A DNA stretch of 64,000 nucleotides from assembly GCA_037443945.1 (NCBI GenBank), contig JBBINH010000011.1, positions 1 through 64,000 of the forward strand. The letters run 5' to 3'. Within the stretch, counting starts at the first letter, position 1; each line of letters starts with the position of its first letter. The position numbers were made by a program, and so were the translations under genes. Below the pieces are notes generated by a model, which worked only from the letters and a program-made list of their open reading frames with translations, did not search any database and was not told where the DNA came from. Origin of the DNA: SSF26 sp037443945 (GTDB taxonomy: Bacteria; Chloroflexota; Anaerolineae; J102). This document shows, piece by piece, positions 1 to 9,433 of this stretch.

Positions 1-595
1 CGGGCTCGCGACCCAACCGGCGGCGGGCCAGGATCAGGGTGGCCGAAAGGGGAAAGATGAGGGCAAAGGTGTAGCTACAAAAAGGCACGCGCCAGCCGAG
101 AGCCATGAGTTTACGCCGCAGTTCGGGCACGGCATAGCGGCGCTGATGCTGGTTGAGCACATCGTTCTGACTCCACAGCCACATGAGCGCCGGCACGGTG
201 ATGATCAACCAGCCGCCCGGCTTCGTCACCCGCCACGTTTCGCGCAGGGCCGCAGCTTCGTCGGGGATGTGTTCGAGGGTATCCAACACGGCCACCAGGT
301 CGAAACTGGCGTCGGGGAAGGGCATGGCCGTCGCCGAGCCTTGGCGGACATCGAATCCGCGGTCCAGAGCAACGGGGATGGGTTTGGGGTTGTATTCCAG
401 GCCGACGACCTCGCCGTAGTGGGCCAGATGGTGCATCATGTTGCCGGCGCCGGCGCCGACATCGAGCACCCGGCGGCCATGGCGCCCCGGTCCGACGTAC
501 TTATCGAGTAGGGCCAGAATGGCGCGCGTGCGGGTGGCAAACCACCAGTGGCGATCTTCGTCAATTTGGATGAGCATGGGGGTGCAGGTGGGCAT
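1..595 (-). CDS. Class I SAM-dependent methyltransferase (3' end cut by window edge)
   Basis: Reading frame open from an ATG at 595 to the first base of the window, so about 198 residues are visible and the C-terminus is missing. The SAM-binding motif I is seen as VLDVGAGAG, followed by an acidic residue region (VVGLEYNP) and a motif near LVAVLDTLEHIPDE, all typical of Methyltransf_11/UbiE-like enzymes. The N-terminal HWWFATR stretch is common in methyltransferases of sugar or lipid modification loci. A second Met (577, MLIQIDEDRHWWF) is an alternative start. Hydrophobic residues near the visible C-terminus (YTFALIFPLSATLIL) suggest membrane association. The substrate cannot be deduced. It is transcribed divergently from pgm. 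Confidence 0.8.
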   Translation of the reverse strand, partial: MPTCTPMLIQIDEDRHWWFATRTRAILALLDKYVGPGRHGRRVLDVGAGAGNMMHHLAHYGEVVGLEYNPKPIPVALDRGFDVRQGSATAMPFPDASFDLVAVLDTLEHIPDEAAALRETWRVTKPGGWLIITVPALMWLWSQNDVLNQHQRRYAVPELRRKLMALGWRVPFCSYTFALIFPLSATLILARRRLGREP

Positions 596-618
596 AGGCG
601 TTTGTGCACGATAAAACA

Positions 619-647
619 AGTTTGGGACAAAGCGCGATCGCTGTCAA
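619..647 (-). promoter_or_regulatory. Putative promoter of the methyltransferase gene
   Basis: TTGACA (642-647 on the complement) lies 17 nt before CAAACT (619-624). The -35 is consensus and the -10 is poor. The expected start lies about 17 nt upstream of the ATG at 595. A GCGATCGC octamer lies in the spacer. Confidence 0.4.
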
Positions 648-762
648 ATCGCACCGAGCGGCTGCAGCAAGGGTCGCGCATGCCGCCCCGGCTAGAGCCG
701 GTGGCATCCACAAATGGCCATTGTAACACGGGGGAGCCCTTCCCCCGGTCCCGGCGGCTTGC

Positions 763-792
763 TTGTCATTTGTTCCTGCGACCTTTTATACT
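763..792 (+). promoter_or_regulatory. Putative promoter of pgm-metG
   Basis: TTGTCA (763-768), an 18-nt spacer and TATACT (787-792) form a good sigma70-like promoter, leaving a leader of about 50 nt before the chosen pgm start at 851. Upstream, a 7-bp hairpin (CGGGGGA/TCCCCCG, 729-747) has no obvious role. Confidence 0.6.
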
Positions 793-850
793 ACCTTACT
801 GATCCGTTTTCGCACTCGGTTGTTTTCTTTTGGCATGGCTTTATCGCCCG

Positions 851-2503
851 ATGTCCCTTCATCCCCTCGCCGGCCAACCGGCGCCTCGTGAATTCCTGAT
901 CCCTATCCCTCGCCTGATCGCTGCCTATTACACCTGCCATCCCGACCCAACCCGGCCGGAGCAGGCGGTTGTGTTCGGCACATCGGGTCACCGCGGCAGT
1001 TCGCTGCAGCACACGTTCAACGAAGACCACATCCTCGCCATCAGCCAGGCCATCTGCGACTACCGTGCCGCCCAGGGCTACGACGGCCCTCTGTTTCTGG
1101 GGATGGATACCCATGCGTTATCCGAACCCGCCTTCATTTCGGCCGTCGAGGTTTTGGTCGGCAATGAAGTGCCGGTCGTCATCCAGGCGGATTTGGGCTA
1201 TACGCCCACACCCGTCATCTCGCATGCCATTCTGACCTTCAACCGTGGGCGCACGCACGGCCTGGCCGACGGCGTGGTGATCACCCCTTCCCATAATCCA
1301 CCGGCCGACGGCGGCTTTAAGTACAATCCGCCCACAGGCGGACCGGCCGATACGGACGCGACGCGCCTCATTCAAGAGCGGGCCAACGCCATTCTGGCCG
1401 AGGGTATGGCCGGGGTCAGGCGCGTCCCCTGGGAGCGGGCCATCCGCAGCGAGTTCGTACGGCGCCACGATTACATCGCCGCCTATGTGGCCGATCTGGA
1501 CCGGGTCATCGATATGGCCGCCATCCGGGCGGCCAACCTGAAAATCGGTGTCGACCCGCTGGGTGGTTCGACCCTGGCCTATTGGCAGCCCATCGCCGAG
1601 CGCTACGGCCTTGACCTGGAGGTTGTCAACCCGGTCGTGGACCCCACGTTTGCCTTTATGACCCTGGACCGGGACGGTCAGATCCGCATGGATTGCTCGT
1701 CACCCTACGCCATGGCAGGGTTGATCGGGTTGAAAGACCGTTTCGACATCGCTTTCGGCAACGACCCGGACGGCGACCGGCACGGCATCGTCACCCGCAG
1801 CGTCGGGTTGCTCAACCCCAATCATTACCTGGCCGTGGCCGTAGCTTACCTGTTTCGGGAGCGTTCGGGCTGGCCGCCTGATGCCGCCGTCGGTAAGACG
1901 TTGGTCTCCAGCGCCATGATCGACCGCGTAGCCGCGCATTTGGGCCGACGGCTGGTGGAGGTACCGGTCGGCTTCAAATGGTTTGTGGCGGGTCTGTGCG
2001 ATGGCTCTCTGGGTTTCGGCGGAGAGGAGAGCGCCGGGGCTTCGTTCCTGCGTCGCGATGGCACCGTCTGGACCACCGATAAGGATGGCATCATTCTCGA
2101 CCTGCTGGCCGCCGAGATTACGGCCCGCACCGGTCGCGATCCCGGCGAGCACTATCGCGAGCTGGAGGCCCGCTTCGGCAGCCCCCTTTACGAACGTCTC
2201 GATGTGCCCGCCGATCGCCGCCAAAAGGCCGTGCTGGCCAGACTCAATCCGACCATGGTGAAAGCGACAGAGCTGGCCGGCGATCCCATCGTGACCATCC
2301 TCACCCATGCGCCCGGAAACGGCGCTCCCATCGGCGGCCTCAAGGTCGTCACGGCCAACGGTTGGTTTGCGGCTCGTCCGTCGGGCACCGAGGATGTGTA
2401 CAAAATCTACGCCGAAAGCTTCCGAGACGCCGACCATCTGCGGCGCCTTCAGGCCGAAGCACAGGCCATCGTGACCGCAGCCCTGGCAGCGGCAGGGGTT
2501 TGA
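851..2503 (+). CDS. pgm: Phosphoglucomutase, alpha-D-glucose phosphate-specific
   Basis: Interconverts glucose 1-phosphate and glucose 6-phosphate in the cytosol, linking glycogen and nucleotide-sugar synthesis to glycolysis. The 550-residue protein aligns along its length with E. coli Pgm: FGTSGHRG near residue 43, the phosphoserine loop ITPSHNP (Ser about 147), the metal-binding loop DPDGDRHG, the sugar-binding loop GFGGEESAG and the phosphate-binding loop RPSGTED near the C-terminus. An in-frame ATG exists at 830, but the Met at 851 begins MSLHPLAGQPA, matching the family's N-terminus (MAIHNRAGQPA in E. coli), so it is preferred. No clear Shine-Dalgarno precedes it. metG follows after 13 nt, suggesting one transcript. 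Confidence 0.95.
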   Translation: MSLHPLAGQPAPREFLIPIPRLIAAYYTCHPDPTRPEQAVVFGTSGHRGSSLQHTFNEDHILAISQAICDYRAAQGYDGPLFLGMDTHALSEPAFISAVEVLVGNEVPVVIQADLGYTPTPVISHAILTFNRGRTHGLADGVVITPSHNPPADGGFKYNPPTGGPADTDATRLIQERANAILAEGMAGVRRVPWERAIRSEFVRRHDYIAAYVADLDRVIDMAAIRAANLKIGVDPLGGSTLAYWQPIAERYGLDLEVVNPVVDPTFAFMTLDRDGQIRMDCSSPYAMAGLIGLKDRFDIAFGNDPDGDRHGIVTRSVGLLNPNHYLAVAVAYLFRERSGWPPDAAVGKTLVSSAMIDRVAAHLGRRLVEVPVGFKWFVAGLCDGSLGFGGEESAGASFLRRDGTVWTTDKDGIILDLLAAEITARTGRDPGEHYRELEARFGSPLYERLDVPADRRQKAVLARLNPTMVKATELAGDPIVTILTHAPGNGAPIGGLKVVTANGWFAARPSGTEDVYKIYAESFRDADHLRRLQAEAQAIVTAALAAAGV

Positions 2504-2516
2504 ATGAGGAGAGTAT

Positions 2517-4301
2517 ATGACGACTTCTTCGACGACGCGCATTCTGGTTTGTGTGGCCTGGCCCTATGCCAGCGGTGACCGCCATCTCGGCCATGTGGCC
2601 GGGGCCTATCTCCCCCCCGATATCTTCGCCCGTTACCATCGCCTGGCCGGGCATCAGGTGCTTATGGTCTCCGGTTCGGATACCCACGGCACACCCATCA
2701 CCGTGCGGGCAGCGCAGGAGGGGATAAGCCCGGCCGAGATTGTGGCCCGCTATCATGCCCGCTTCGTGCAGAGCTTCAAGGACCTGGGCCTGAGCTTCGA
2801 TCTCTTCACCCACACCGACACCCAGAACCACTGGGACGTAACCCACGAGCTGTTTCGCAACCACCTGCGCAACGGTTATATCTACCAGGATCGTCAACAG
2901 CAGCCTTACTGTCGGATTGACCGGCGTTTTCTGGCCGATCGTTACATCGAAGGCACCTGTCCCATCTGCGGTTACGGCGATGCCCGTGGGGACCAGTGCG
3001 ACAACTGCGGCAATACGCTCGATCCGGTTGACCTCCTCCAACCGCGCTGCAAAATCTGCGGTCAAAGCGAGATCGAAATCCGCGAGACCGAGCATTTCTT
3101 CTTCGATCTGGCCAAAGCCAGCCCCCATCTGGCCGCCTGGCTCAACGACGGCCGCAAGGACCATTGGCGGCCGGCCGTTATCAACTACGCCCGCCAGCAA
3201 GTCGAAAGCGGCGAGCTGCGGGGTCGCGCCATCACGCGCGACATCGATTGGGGGATCAGCGTGCCCGTACCCGGTTGGGACAACAAGGTCATCTACGTGT
3301 GGTACGATGCCGTTATCGGCTATTTCAGCGCCACGCGCGAGGTGTGCGCCCTTATGGGCGATCCGGACGGCTGGCGGGATTGGTGGCTGGACCCCGCCAC
3401 CCGGTCTTACTATTTCATCGGCAAAGACAACATCCCCTTCCATGCCATCATCTGGCCGGCCATGCTCATCGGCGATGGCCGAGGTCTCAATTTGCCCTAC
3501 GACGTTCCCGCCAACGAGTATCTCAACATCGAGGACAAGAAAATCAGTACCAGCCGGCGCTGGACCATCGATCTGCCGGACTTCCTCAGCCGTTACGATC
3601 CCGACCCCCTGCGCTATGTGTTGACGATCAACGCGCCGGAGACGCGCGATGTCAACTTTACCTGGGATGAGTTCGTGCGGCGCAACAACGATGAGTTGGT
3701 AGCCACGTGGGGGAATCTGGTCAACCGCACCCTGGGTTTTGCCTACAGCCGTTTCGATGCCCGTGTGCCTGCGCCTGGGCCTCTAGACGAGCGCGATCGG
3801 GCCCTGCTGGCCGCCTCGGAGGCGGCCTTCGCCGAGGTCGGCGCCGAACTGGAGGCCGTGCGGCTGAAACTGGCGCTGACCAAGGCGATGGACCTGGCGC
3901 ATGCCGCCAATCGCTATCTCAACGAAAAGGCGCCGTGGGCGCAGATCAAAACCGATCCGGTGGCGGCGGCTACCACGGTTTACGTGACGCTTCAGGTCAT
4001 CGACCGCCTGAAGGTGCTGCTCAACCCCTTCCTGCCCTTCACCACCCAGCAATTGCACCATTTCCTGGGGTACGACGGTGACATCTTCGGCCGGCTCTAC
4101 GTGGATGAAGTCACCGATGCGCGTGGGACGCGACCGGTGTTACGCTATGACGGAAGTCAACTGGAAGCGCGCTGGGAACCGATGGAGCTGCGGCCCGGTC
4201 AACCGTTGCGTCAGCCTGTTCCTCTGTACCGCAAACTCGATCCGGAAGTTGTAGAAGCCGAGCGCCGACGCCTGTTGGAGCGGTTAGGCCTGGGGGCGTA
4301 A
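2517..4301 (+). CDS. metG: Methionine--tRNA ligase
   Basis: Charges tRNA-Met with methionine. The HIGH-like signature is seen as GHVAG in the first 30 residues (SGDRHLGHVAGAYLPPD). A two-knuckle zinc region follows (CPICGYG, CDNCG, CKICGQ, residues about 145-185). The KMSKS motif is represented by KISTSR, a variant seen in some MetRS branches. The anticodon-binding helical domain occupies the last 200 residues, and no C-terminal EMAP/tRNA-binding extension is present (594 aa). A GGAGAG Shine-Dalgarno precedes the ATG by about 5 nt. It is 13 nt downstream of pgm and probably cotranscribed. Confidence 0.95.
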   Translation: MTTSSTTRILVCVAWPYASGDRHLGHVAGAYLPPDIFARYHRLAGHQVLMVSGSDTHGTPITVRAAQEGISPAEIVARYHARFVQSFKDLGLSFDLFTHTDTQNHWDVTHELFRNHLRNGYIYQDRQQQPYCRIDRRFLADRYIEGTCPICGYGDARGDQCDNCGNTLDPVDLLQPRCKICGQSEIEIRETEHFFFDLAKASPHLAAWLNDGRKDHWRPAVINYARQQVESGELRGRAITRDIDWGISVPVPGWDNKVIYVWYDAVIGYFSATREVCALMGDPDGWRDWWLDPATRSYYFIGKDNIPFHAIIWPAMLIGDGRGLNLPYDVPANEYLNIEDKKISTSRRWTIDLPDFLSRYDPDPLRYVLTINAPETRDVNFTWDEFVRRNNDELVATWGNLVNRTLGFAYSRFDARVPAPGPLDERDRALLAASEAAFAEVGAELEAVRLKLALTKAMDLAHAANRYLNEKAPWAQIKTDPVAAATTVYVTLQVIDRLKVLLNPFLPFTTQQLHHFLGYDGDIFGRLYVDEVTDARGTRPVLRYDGSQLEARWEPMELRPGQPLRQPVPLYRKLDPEVVEAERRRLLERLGLGA

Positions 4302-4388
4302 TCAGCGGGCCCGGACGGCTTTCTACGCGTTGGGTGGGAGGCCGTCCAGGCCGGCTTTCCGACCGGCCTTCCGTTCTCCGCCTCGCCC

Positions 4389-6374
4389 ATGGGTATCGCT
4401 GCCGATATTGCCATCATCGTTGTTGCCGGACTGGTGGGCGGCATCATCGCCCAGCAGTTACGCCAGCCGCTGCTCCTTGGCTATATTCTGGCCGGGTTCT
4501 TCGTCGGTCCCTTCACCGGCGGCATTACGGTGAGCGAAGTGCACGATATCGAGCTGCTGGCCGAGATCGGCGTGGCGTTGCTGTTGTTCGTGTTGGGGCT
4601 GGAATTCTCGCTGCAGGAGCTGCAACCGGTTCGTCGCATCGCCCTCATCGGCACCCCCATCCAGATGCTCCTCGCCATCGGCCTGGGGCTGGGAATCGGT
4701 CGCTTATGGGGTTGGTCGTGGCAGGAGGGGCTTTGGTTCGGCGCCGTGATCGCCCTTTCCAGCACGATGGTGGTGCTGAAAACGCTGAAAGAGCGGGGCC
4801 GGTTGGATACGTTATCCGGTCGGGTTATGATCGGGATGTTGATCGTGCAGGACCTGGCGGCCGTGCCGCTCATGATCATCCTGCCGCGGGTGCAGACGCC
4901 CGAAGCCGGTTTGTCCATGCTGGCGTGGGCCATCGTCAAGGCGGCGGTGTTTCTGACCGCCATGCTGATCATCGGCACCCGTGTCTTGCCCGTCCTGTTG
5001 GCCTATATTGCCGGTTGGAACTCGCGCGAGCTTTTCTTGTTGGCGATCACGGCCCTCGGCCTGGGCATCGGTTATGTGACGTATCAGGTTGGGCTTTCCT
5101 TTGCCTTCGGCGCTTTCGTCGCCGGCCTGGTCCTGAGCGAATCGGACTACGGCTATCAGGCCCTCAGCGACATCATCCCCCTGCGCGATGTGTTTGGCCT
5201 GCTCTTTTTCGTGTCCGTGGGCATGCTTTTGAACCCTGCTTTTCTGTTGGCCAACCTGGGGACGGTGCTGCTCATCGTCCTCATCGTGGCCGTGAGCAAG
5301 GCCCTCATCTTCGGCAGCCTGGCCCGTCTCTTCGGCTACGGCAACGTGGTTCCTCTCGCCCTGGGATTGGGTTTGTTTCAGATGGGCGAGTTCTCCTTTG
5401 TGTTGGCGCGGTTGGGTGTTGCCATCCAGGCCATTAGCGACCACCTCTATGGGTTGATTCTCACTACAGCCATCGTCACGATGATGTTGACGCCGGCGGC
5501 TCTGGCGCTAGTCGAACCCGTGTATGCCTGGCAAAAGCGGCGCTTTGGCCATGAAACCCCAATGCCGATCAACCTGCCGACCGGTGGGCTGCGCGATCAT
5601 GTGATCATCGCCGGTGGGGGACGCGTGGGCCAGCATGTGGCCCAGGTGCTGCAACGCCTGAACCTGGCCTTTGTGCTGATCGAGATCGACTACCATCGGG
5701 TAATCGAGGCGCGCGCCAAAGGCTTTCCCATCCTCTATGGCGATGCGACTCAGGAAGTCGTGCTGGAGGCGGCCGGGGTTCGGCAGGCCCGGCTGGTCCT
5801 GGTCACCACCCCGGCGCTGATCGTCACCCGCGGCGTCGTTGCGCAGGTGCGCCGTCTGCATCCTACGGTGCATATCGTCGCCCGGGCCGAAGGCGTGGAA
5901 CAGATGGAACGCCTGCACGAAGTAGGCGTGTACGAAGTCGTGCAACCCGAATTCGAGGCCGGGCTGGAGATTACCCGCCAGGCGCTTCTGCATCTGGGTT
6001 TTCCGCCCACCGAGATCCAGTATTTCACCGATGCCGTGCGCCAGGAGCTGTATGCGCCTCTCTATCGGATGCACGAAGAGTACGAAACCGTAGCCCGGCT
6101 CCAGAACGTTGGCCGGCTACTCGACGTGAGCTGGGTGCGCTTGAACGCCGACAGTCCTCTGGTGGGCCATAGCCTGCGGGAGATGCGCATCCGTACCCGC
6201 ACCGGCGCTTCGGTTGTGGCCGTGATGCACCGGGGCCGGCTGGTGCCCAATCCGCATGGCGATTATCGTTTTGCGGCCGGCGATCTGGTAGCCGTCCTGG
6301 GCGATGCCTCGCAACTGGCGGCGTTTCAGGCGCTTACCGCCGCCGTTCCGGAAAATCCTCCCGTGGTTTCCTAA
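4389..6374 (+). CDS. Cation:proton antiporter (CPA2/KefB type) with RCK domain
   Basis: A 661-residue inner-membrane protein. Residues 1-380 contain about 12 hydrophobic segments of a Na_H_Exchanger fold (ends GLILTTAIVTMMLTP). From about residue 398 a TrkA-N/RCK nucleotide-binding domain begins with HVIIAGGGRVGQHVAQ (Rossmann GxGxxG variant). A TrkA-C ligand domain follows at about 575-650 (LVGHSLREMRIRTRTGA). The domain order matches KefB/KefC-like K+/H+ antiporters gated by NAD(H) or other ligands. The transported ion cannot be settled from sequence. The 87-nt gap after metG carries two 7-bp GC-rich hairpins (GGACGGC/GCCGTCC and AGGCCGG/CCGGCCT) without a T-tract, so read-through is possible. 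Confidence 0.9.
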   Translation: MGIAADIAIIVVAGLVGGIIAQQLRQPLLLGYILAGFFVGPFTGGITVSEVHDIELLAEIGVALLLFVLGLEFSLQELQPVRRIALIGTPIQMLLAIGLGLGIGRLWGWSWQEGLWFGAVIALSSTMVVLKTLKERGRLDTLSGRVMIGMLIVQDLAAVPLMIILPRVQTPEAGLSMLAWAIVKAAVFLTAMLIIGTRVLPVLLAYIAGWNSRELFLLAITALGLGIGYVTYQVGLSFAFGAFVAGLVLSESDYGYQALSDIIPLRDVFGLLFFVSVGMLLNPAFLLANLGTVLLIVLIVAVSKALIFGSLARLFGYGNVVPLALGLGLFQMGEFSFVLARLGVAIQAISDHLYGLILTTAIVTMMLTPAALALVEPVYAWQKRRFGHETPMPINLPTGGLRDHVIIAGGGRVGQHVAQVLQRLNLAFVLIEIDYHRVIEARAKGFPILYGDATQEVVLEAAGVRQARLVLVTTPALIVTRGVVAQVRRLHPTVHIVARAEGVEQMERLHEVGVYEVVQPEFEAGLEITRQALLHLGFPPTEIQYFTDAVRQELYAPLYRMHEEYETVARLQNVGRLLDVSWVRLNADSPLVGHSLREMRIRTRTGASVVAVMHRGRLVPNPHGDYRFAAGDLVAVLGDASQLAAFQALTAAVPENPPVVS

Positions 6375-6437
6375 GCGCTTATCGCCGATGGGCACGGCCA
6401 TGCTCGTGCTCTTTCTGACAACCCTCTCAGGAGAACG

Positions 6438-7589
6438 ATGATGCGCGATGTGTTTATCGTTGCGGCCGTTCGTAGCCCGATCGGGCGACGTCGCGGCATG
6501 TATGCCGAAGTTCCACCCCTCGATTTGATCGTGCCGGTTTTGCGGGCGGCCGTGCAGACGGCCGGCCTGGAACCGGCCCAGGTCGAGGATGTTGTGCTTG
6601 GTTGTGTCACCCCCATCGGCGAACAGGGCGCCAACATCGCCCGTCTGGCCGTGCTCAAAGCCGGTTGGCCGGTGGAGGTGCCGGCAGTCAGCCTCAACCG
6701 CATGTGCGGCTCCGGTCAACAGGCCATTCATTTTGCGACGCAGGCCATTCTCGCCGGGGATATGGACGTGGTTGTGGCCGGTGGGGTCGAACACATGACC
6801 CGGGTGCCGATGGGTTCGGATTATCCGGCCCGGTGGCCGGACTTGCCTTATACCCTGGTCCACCAGGGCATTGCCGCCGAGATGATGGCTGCCCGGTGGG
6901 ATATCCCGCGCGCGGCGCTCGATCGGTTCGGCTACGAAAGCCATCAGAAGGCGGCCGCAGCCACCCGCAACGGTCACTTTACCGCCGAGATCGTGCCCAT
7001 AACCGTGCCGCTGCCTGGGGCCGGAGACGACGATGCCCGGCGAACTGTGACCATTGACGAGGGCATCCGTTTCGATGCCGATCTGGAACAGATGGCCACA
7101 CTGAAACCGGCTTTCAAAGAAGATGGGGTCATTACCGCCGGCAATGCCAGCCAGATCAGCGACGGCGCCGCCGCCGTGGTGTTGGCCTCGGCCGAGGCGG
7201 TCCGACGATGGCACCTGCAACCGCTGGCGCGTGTGGTCACGCGGGTGGTCGTGGGCGACGATCCCGTGCTTATGTTGGCCGGCGTCATCCCGGCCACGCA
7301 AAAAGCCCTGGCGCGCGCCGGTTTACAGGTGGACGACATCGACGTGTTCGAGATCAACGAAGCCTTTGCCTCGGTCGTCCTGGCCTGGCAACAGGAAATC
7401 GAACCCGATCCGGCCCGGGTCAATCCGAACGGTGGCGCCATTGCCCTGGGCCATCCCCTTGGCGCCAGCGGCGCCCGGCTTATGACCACTCTGGTCCATG
7501 AGCTGCGCCGTCGTCGCGGACGCTACGGCCTGCAGACCATGTGCATCGGCCACGGCATGGCCACGGCCACCATCATCGAGGCCGTATAA
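6438..7589 (+). CDS. Thiolase family protein (acetyl-CoA C-acyltransferase)
   Basis: Catalyses thiolytic cleavage or Claisen condensation of acyl-CoAs. The length (383 aa) is usual for the family. The nucleophilic Cys lies in NRMCGSGQQA (C90), the catalytic His in ALGHPLGASGAR (H339), and the second Cys in MCIGHGMATA (C369). The motif INEAFAS is present. The last motif reads CIGHG where most thiolases have CIGGG, a single substitution near the active site. An AGGAG Shine-Dalgarno precedes tandem ATG codons (6438, 6441). No FadB-like partner is adjacent, so beta-oxidation versus biosynthetic use remains open. Confidence 0.92.
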   Translation: MMRDVFIVAAVRSPIGRRRGMYAEVPPLDLIVPVLRAAVQTAGLEPAQVEDVVLGCVTPIGEQGANIARLAVLKAGWPVEVPAVSLNRMCGSGQQAIHFATQAILAGDMDVVVAGGVEHMTRVPMGSDYPARWPDLPYTLVHQGIAAEMMAARWDIPRAALDRFGYESHQKAAAATRNGHFTAEIVPITVPLPGAGDDDARRTVTIDEGIRFDADLEQMATLKPAFKEDGVITAGNASQISDGAAAVVLASAEAVRRWHLQPLARVVTRVVVGDDPVLMLAGVIPATQKALARAGLQVDDIDVFEINEAFASVVLAWQQEIEPDPARVNPNGGAIALGHPLGASGARLMTTLVHELRRRRGRYGLQTMCIGHGMATATIIEAV

Positions 7590-7628
7590 GCCTCTGCGTC
7601 GCCGTCCTGTCGGGTCGCTGCCGGCCCC

Positions 7629-9299
7629 TCAACGGCAGAAGGCCTGACCCCGGTTGAGAACATCATCGAGCTCGCGCAGGCGCTGCTCCAGCTCGGCGAT
7701 GGCGTTGTTCAGCGCAAAGCTGACATAACGACCCGTCCTCTGGAGCTGGTCACGCTCGCCAAGGCGTTCGGCCAGTTGTTGGCGCAGCGTTTCCCGTTCG
7801 CGACAGGCTTCCCACAGCTTCCAGCACAACACGGCCTTGCTCGCTTCCAGCTCTGCGCTCAGGGTTTGCCGTTTCGTTTCCAAACGCTCGATCTGAAGGT
7901 CGACCATGGCTCCTGCCGCCAACAGGGGATTTTCGATCTTCATGTTCTGCAGGGCTTCGATCTGGCGGCGCAGGAGATTCAGGCGTTCCTGTTGCGAGGT
8001 CACCACGGCGATCAGCGTGGCCGCCGTATCGTGTCGATAGCGTTGACGCCATGTCTCGCCGGGATCGGGGACCGGCGGACAGGGGACAGACGCCGATTCG
8101 GGCGTGGGTTCCGGTGGGGCCACCGCTTCGGGTTGCGCTTCGGGTCGGACAGGCGGGGTTTCGAGGACGAAGAGGATGCCGTCCCGGCTACGCAGGTAAA
8201 GAATGGGCGTGGCAAAGCCCCGATCGCGCGGGAAATCGCGCAGGCAGGCGCTGCGGGCCAGGGTCACGGCCATGTCCACCCGACCGGCCCAACGCCCGGC
8301 CGTGAGGCGATGATAAAAGGTTTCGGCGAACGTGACGGCCACATCGTCGCGAATGGAGAACTGCATGGCGATGACGGCCGGTACCCGCGCCCGCAAGATG
8401 GCCGGCGCCACGCCGATGAACCCGCGACCGCTGCGGGCTTCGGCCACAGTCGCACCTTTGCAGGCATTGAGCACCACCAGCTTGAGGGTATCGCTGTAAT
8501 TGCCCAACAGGTTTTGCAGCCGTGCGTCGGTCACCCACTCTTCGTCCTCGGACTCGCTCAGGGTCGGATCGGGCGCATTGAAACGCAGCGAACCGTGCCA
8601 GGTGCCGTCGTCTTGTTGTTCGAATTCGCCGTGCCCGATGAAATGGAGGATGTGATACTCGCCGGTGGCCAGGGCCTCTTCCATGGCCTTGACCGTGACC
8701 TTCCCCTCCAGCACGGTGAAGGCCACCCCTTGCCTTTCCAGCGCCGCGGTGACAATATCCCGTTCGCGATCGGTGGCCAACCCTGACCCTCGTGGGATAA
8801 CCAGCAGGACACGCGGCAACCCCTTTAGCTGCAGGGACTTGATCGGCCCGGTATCCAGGTTGAGATAGTGCCGGGTGAAGAGGGTTTTGAGCTGTGTGCC
8901 CAGGAAGACGCCGTCGGCGCAGACCAATTCCCAGGGCAATGCGGCGACTTCCGGCGCCGCTTCGTGGATATCGAGGCGCAGACGCAGAAAGGTCTGCTCA
9001 TCGGCCAGGACCTGCTGACCGTAGATGCCCAGAAACAGCTCGCGCACCTGCTCGCGAAACAGCGCGGCGAACAGATGTTCACCCACCTCCTGCAGCAAGG
9101 CCTCGTCGGTGCTGAAAGGTTCCTCGCGAATCCGTTCCAGAGCGGCGCTGAAGTCGGCCTGGTTCAGCCTCGTCCAGTCAAGGGTCGTCACCGCCTGCCC
9201 CTGGTCCGGTGTCTGTGCCGTAACGAGATAATGCCCGATGCCGGCCTTGAGCACGCGCATATCGAAATCGAGGAATGTGGGGACATCGGGAACAGACAC
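7629..9299 (-). CDS. CHAT-domain (caspase-like) protein with C-terminal coiled coil
   Basis: A 556-residue protein with a CHAT peptidase-like domain (about 100-380). The candidate catalytic His is in LHFIGHGEF (H223) and the Cys in VVLNACKGA (C280), matching the His-Cys dyad of CHAT/separase-like proteases. The N-terminal 100 residues resemble the helical lead-in seen in stand-alone CHAT proteins. A Pro-rich linker (381-415) joins a long charged heptad-like region (about 420-556) likely to form coiled coil. No TPR is visible. Start is GTG at 9299 with an AGGAGG Shine-Dalgarno 6 nt upstream. It is divergent from a polytopic membrane protein. CHAT proteins are linked to regulated proteolysis and some defence systems; the target here is unknown. 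Confidence 0.85.
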   Translation of the reverse strand: MSVPDVPTFLDFDMRVLKAGIGHYLVTAQTPDQGQAVTTLDWTRLNQADFSAALERIREEPFSTDEALLQEVGEHLFAALFREQVRELFLGIYGQQVLADEQTFLRLRLDIHEAAPEVAALPWELVCADGVFLGTQLKTLFTRHYLNLDTGPIKSLQLKGLPRVLLVIPRGSGLATDRERDIVTAALERQGVAFTVLEGKVTVKAMEEALATGEYHILHFIGHGEFEQQDDGTWHGSLRFNAPDPTLSESEDEEWVTDARLQNLLGNYSDTLKLVVLNACKGATVAEARSGRGFIGVAPAILRARVPAVIAMQFSIRDDVAVTFAETFYHRLTAGRWAGRVDMAVTLARSACLRDFPRDRGFATPILYLRSRDGILFVLETPPVRPEAQPEAVAPPEPTPESASVPCPPVPDPGETWRQRYRHDTAATLIAVVTSQQERLNLLRRQIEALQNMKIENPLLAAGAMVDLQIERLETKRQTLSAELEASKAVLCWKLWEACRERETLRQQLAERLGERDQLQRTGRYVSFALNNAIAELEQRLRELDDVLNRGQAFCR

Positions 9300-9351
9300 G
9301 AGATCCTCCTGCGAAGCCGAAAAAAAAGAACAGTGCGCACGATCGCCCTGA

Positions 9352-9381
9352 ATTGTGCCGGGGAAAGGGGCTTTTACGCAA
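9352..9381 (-). promoter_or_regulatory. Putative promoter of the CHAT gene
   Basis: TTGCGT (9376-9381), an 18-nt spacer and CACAAT (9352-9357) on the complement. It lies within about 40 nt of the opposite-strand -10 of the membrane protein gene, so the two promoters are nearly back to back. Confidence 0.4.
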
Positions 9382-9418
9382 ACACGGGACGCAGAACTGC
9401 TCCGATTGCAGCGACGTG

Positions 9419-9427
9419 TGCTACAAT
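9419..9427 (+). promoter_or_regulatory. Extended -10 element, predicted leaderless start of the membrane protein gene
   Basis: TGC-TACAAT (9419-9427) is an extended -10. It ends 6 nt before the ATG at 9434, with no Shine-Dalgarno, so transcription is expected to begin at or next to the start codon. Confidence 0.5.
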
Positions 9428-9433
9428 CCGAGC

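Noticed and set aside
4302..4388. Terminator between metG and the antiporter gene
   Set aside because: Two 7-bp GC-rich hairpins are present, but neither is followed by a T-run, so termination cannot be claimed.
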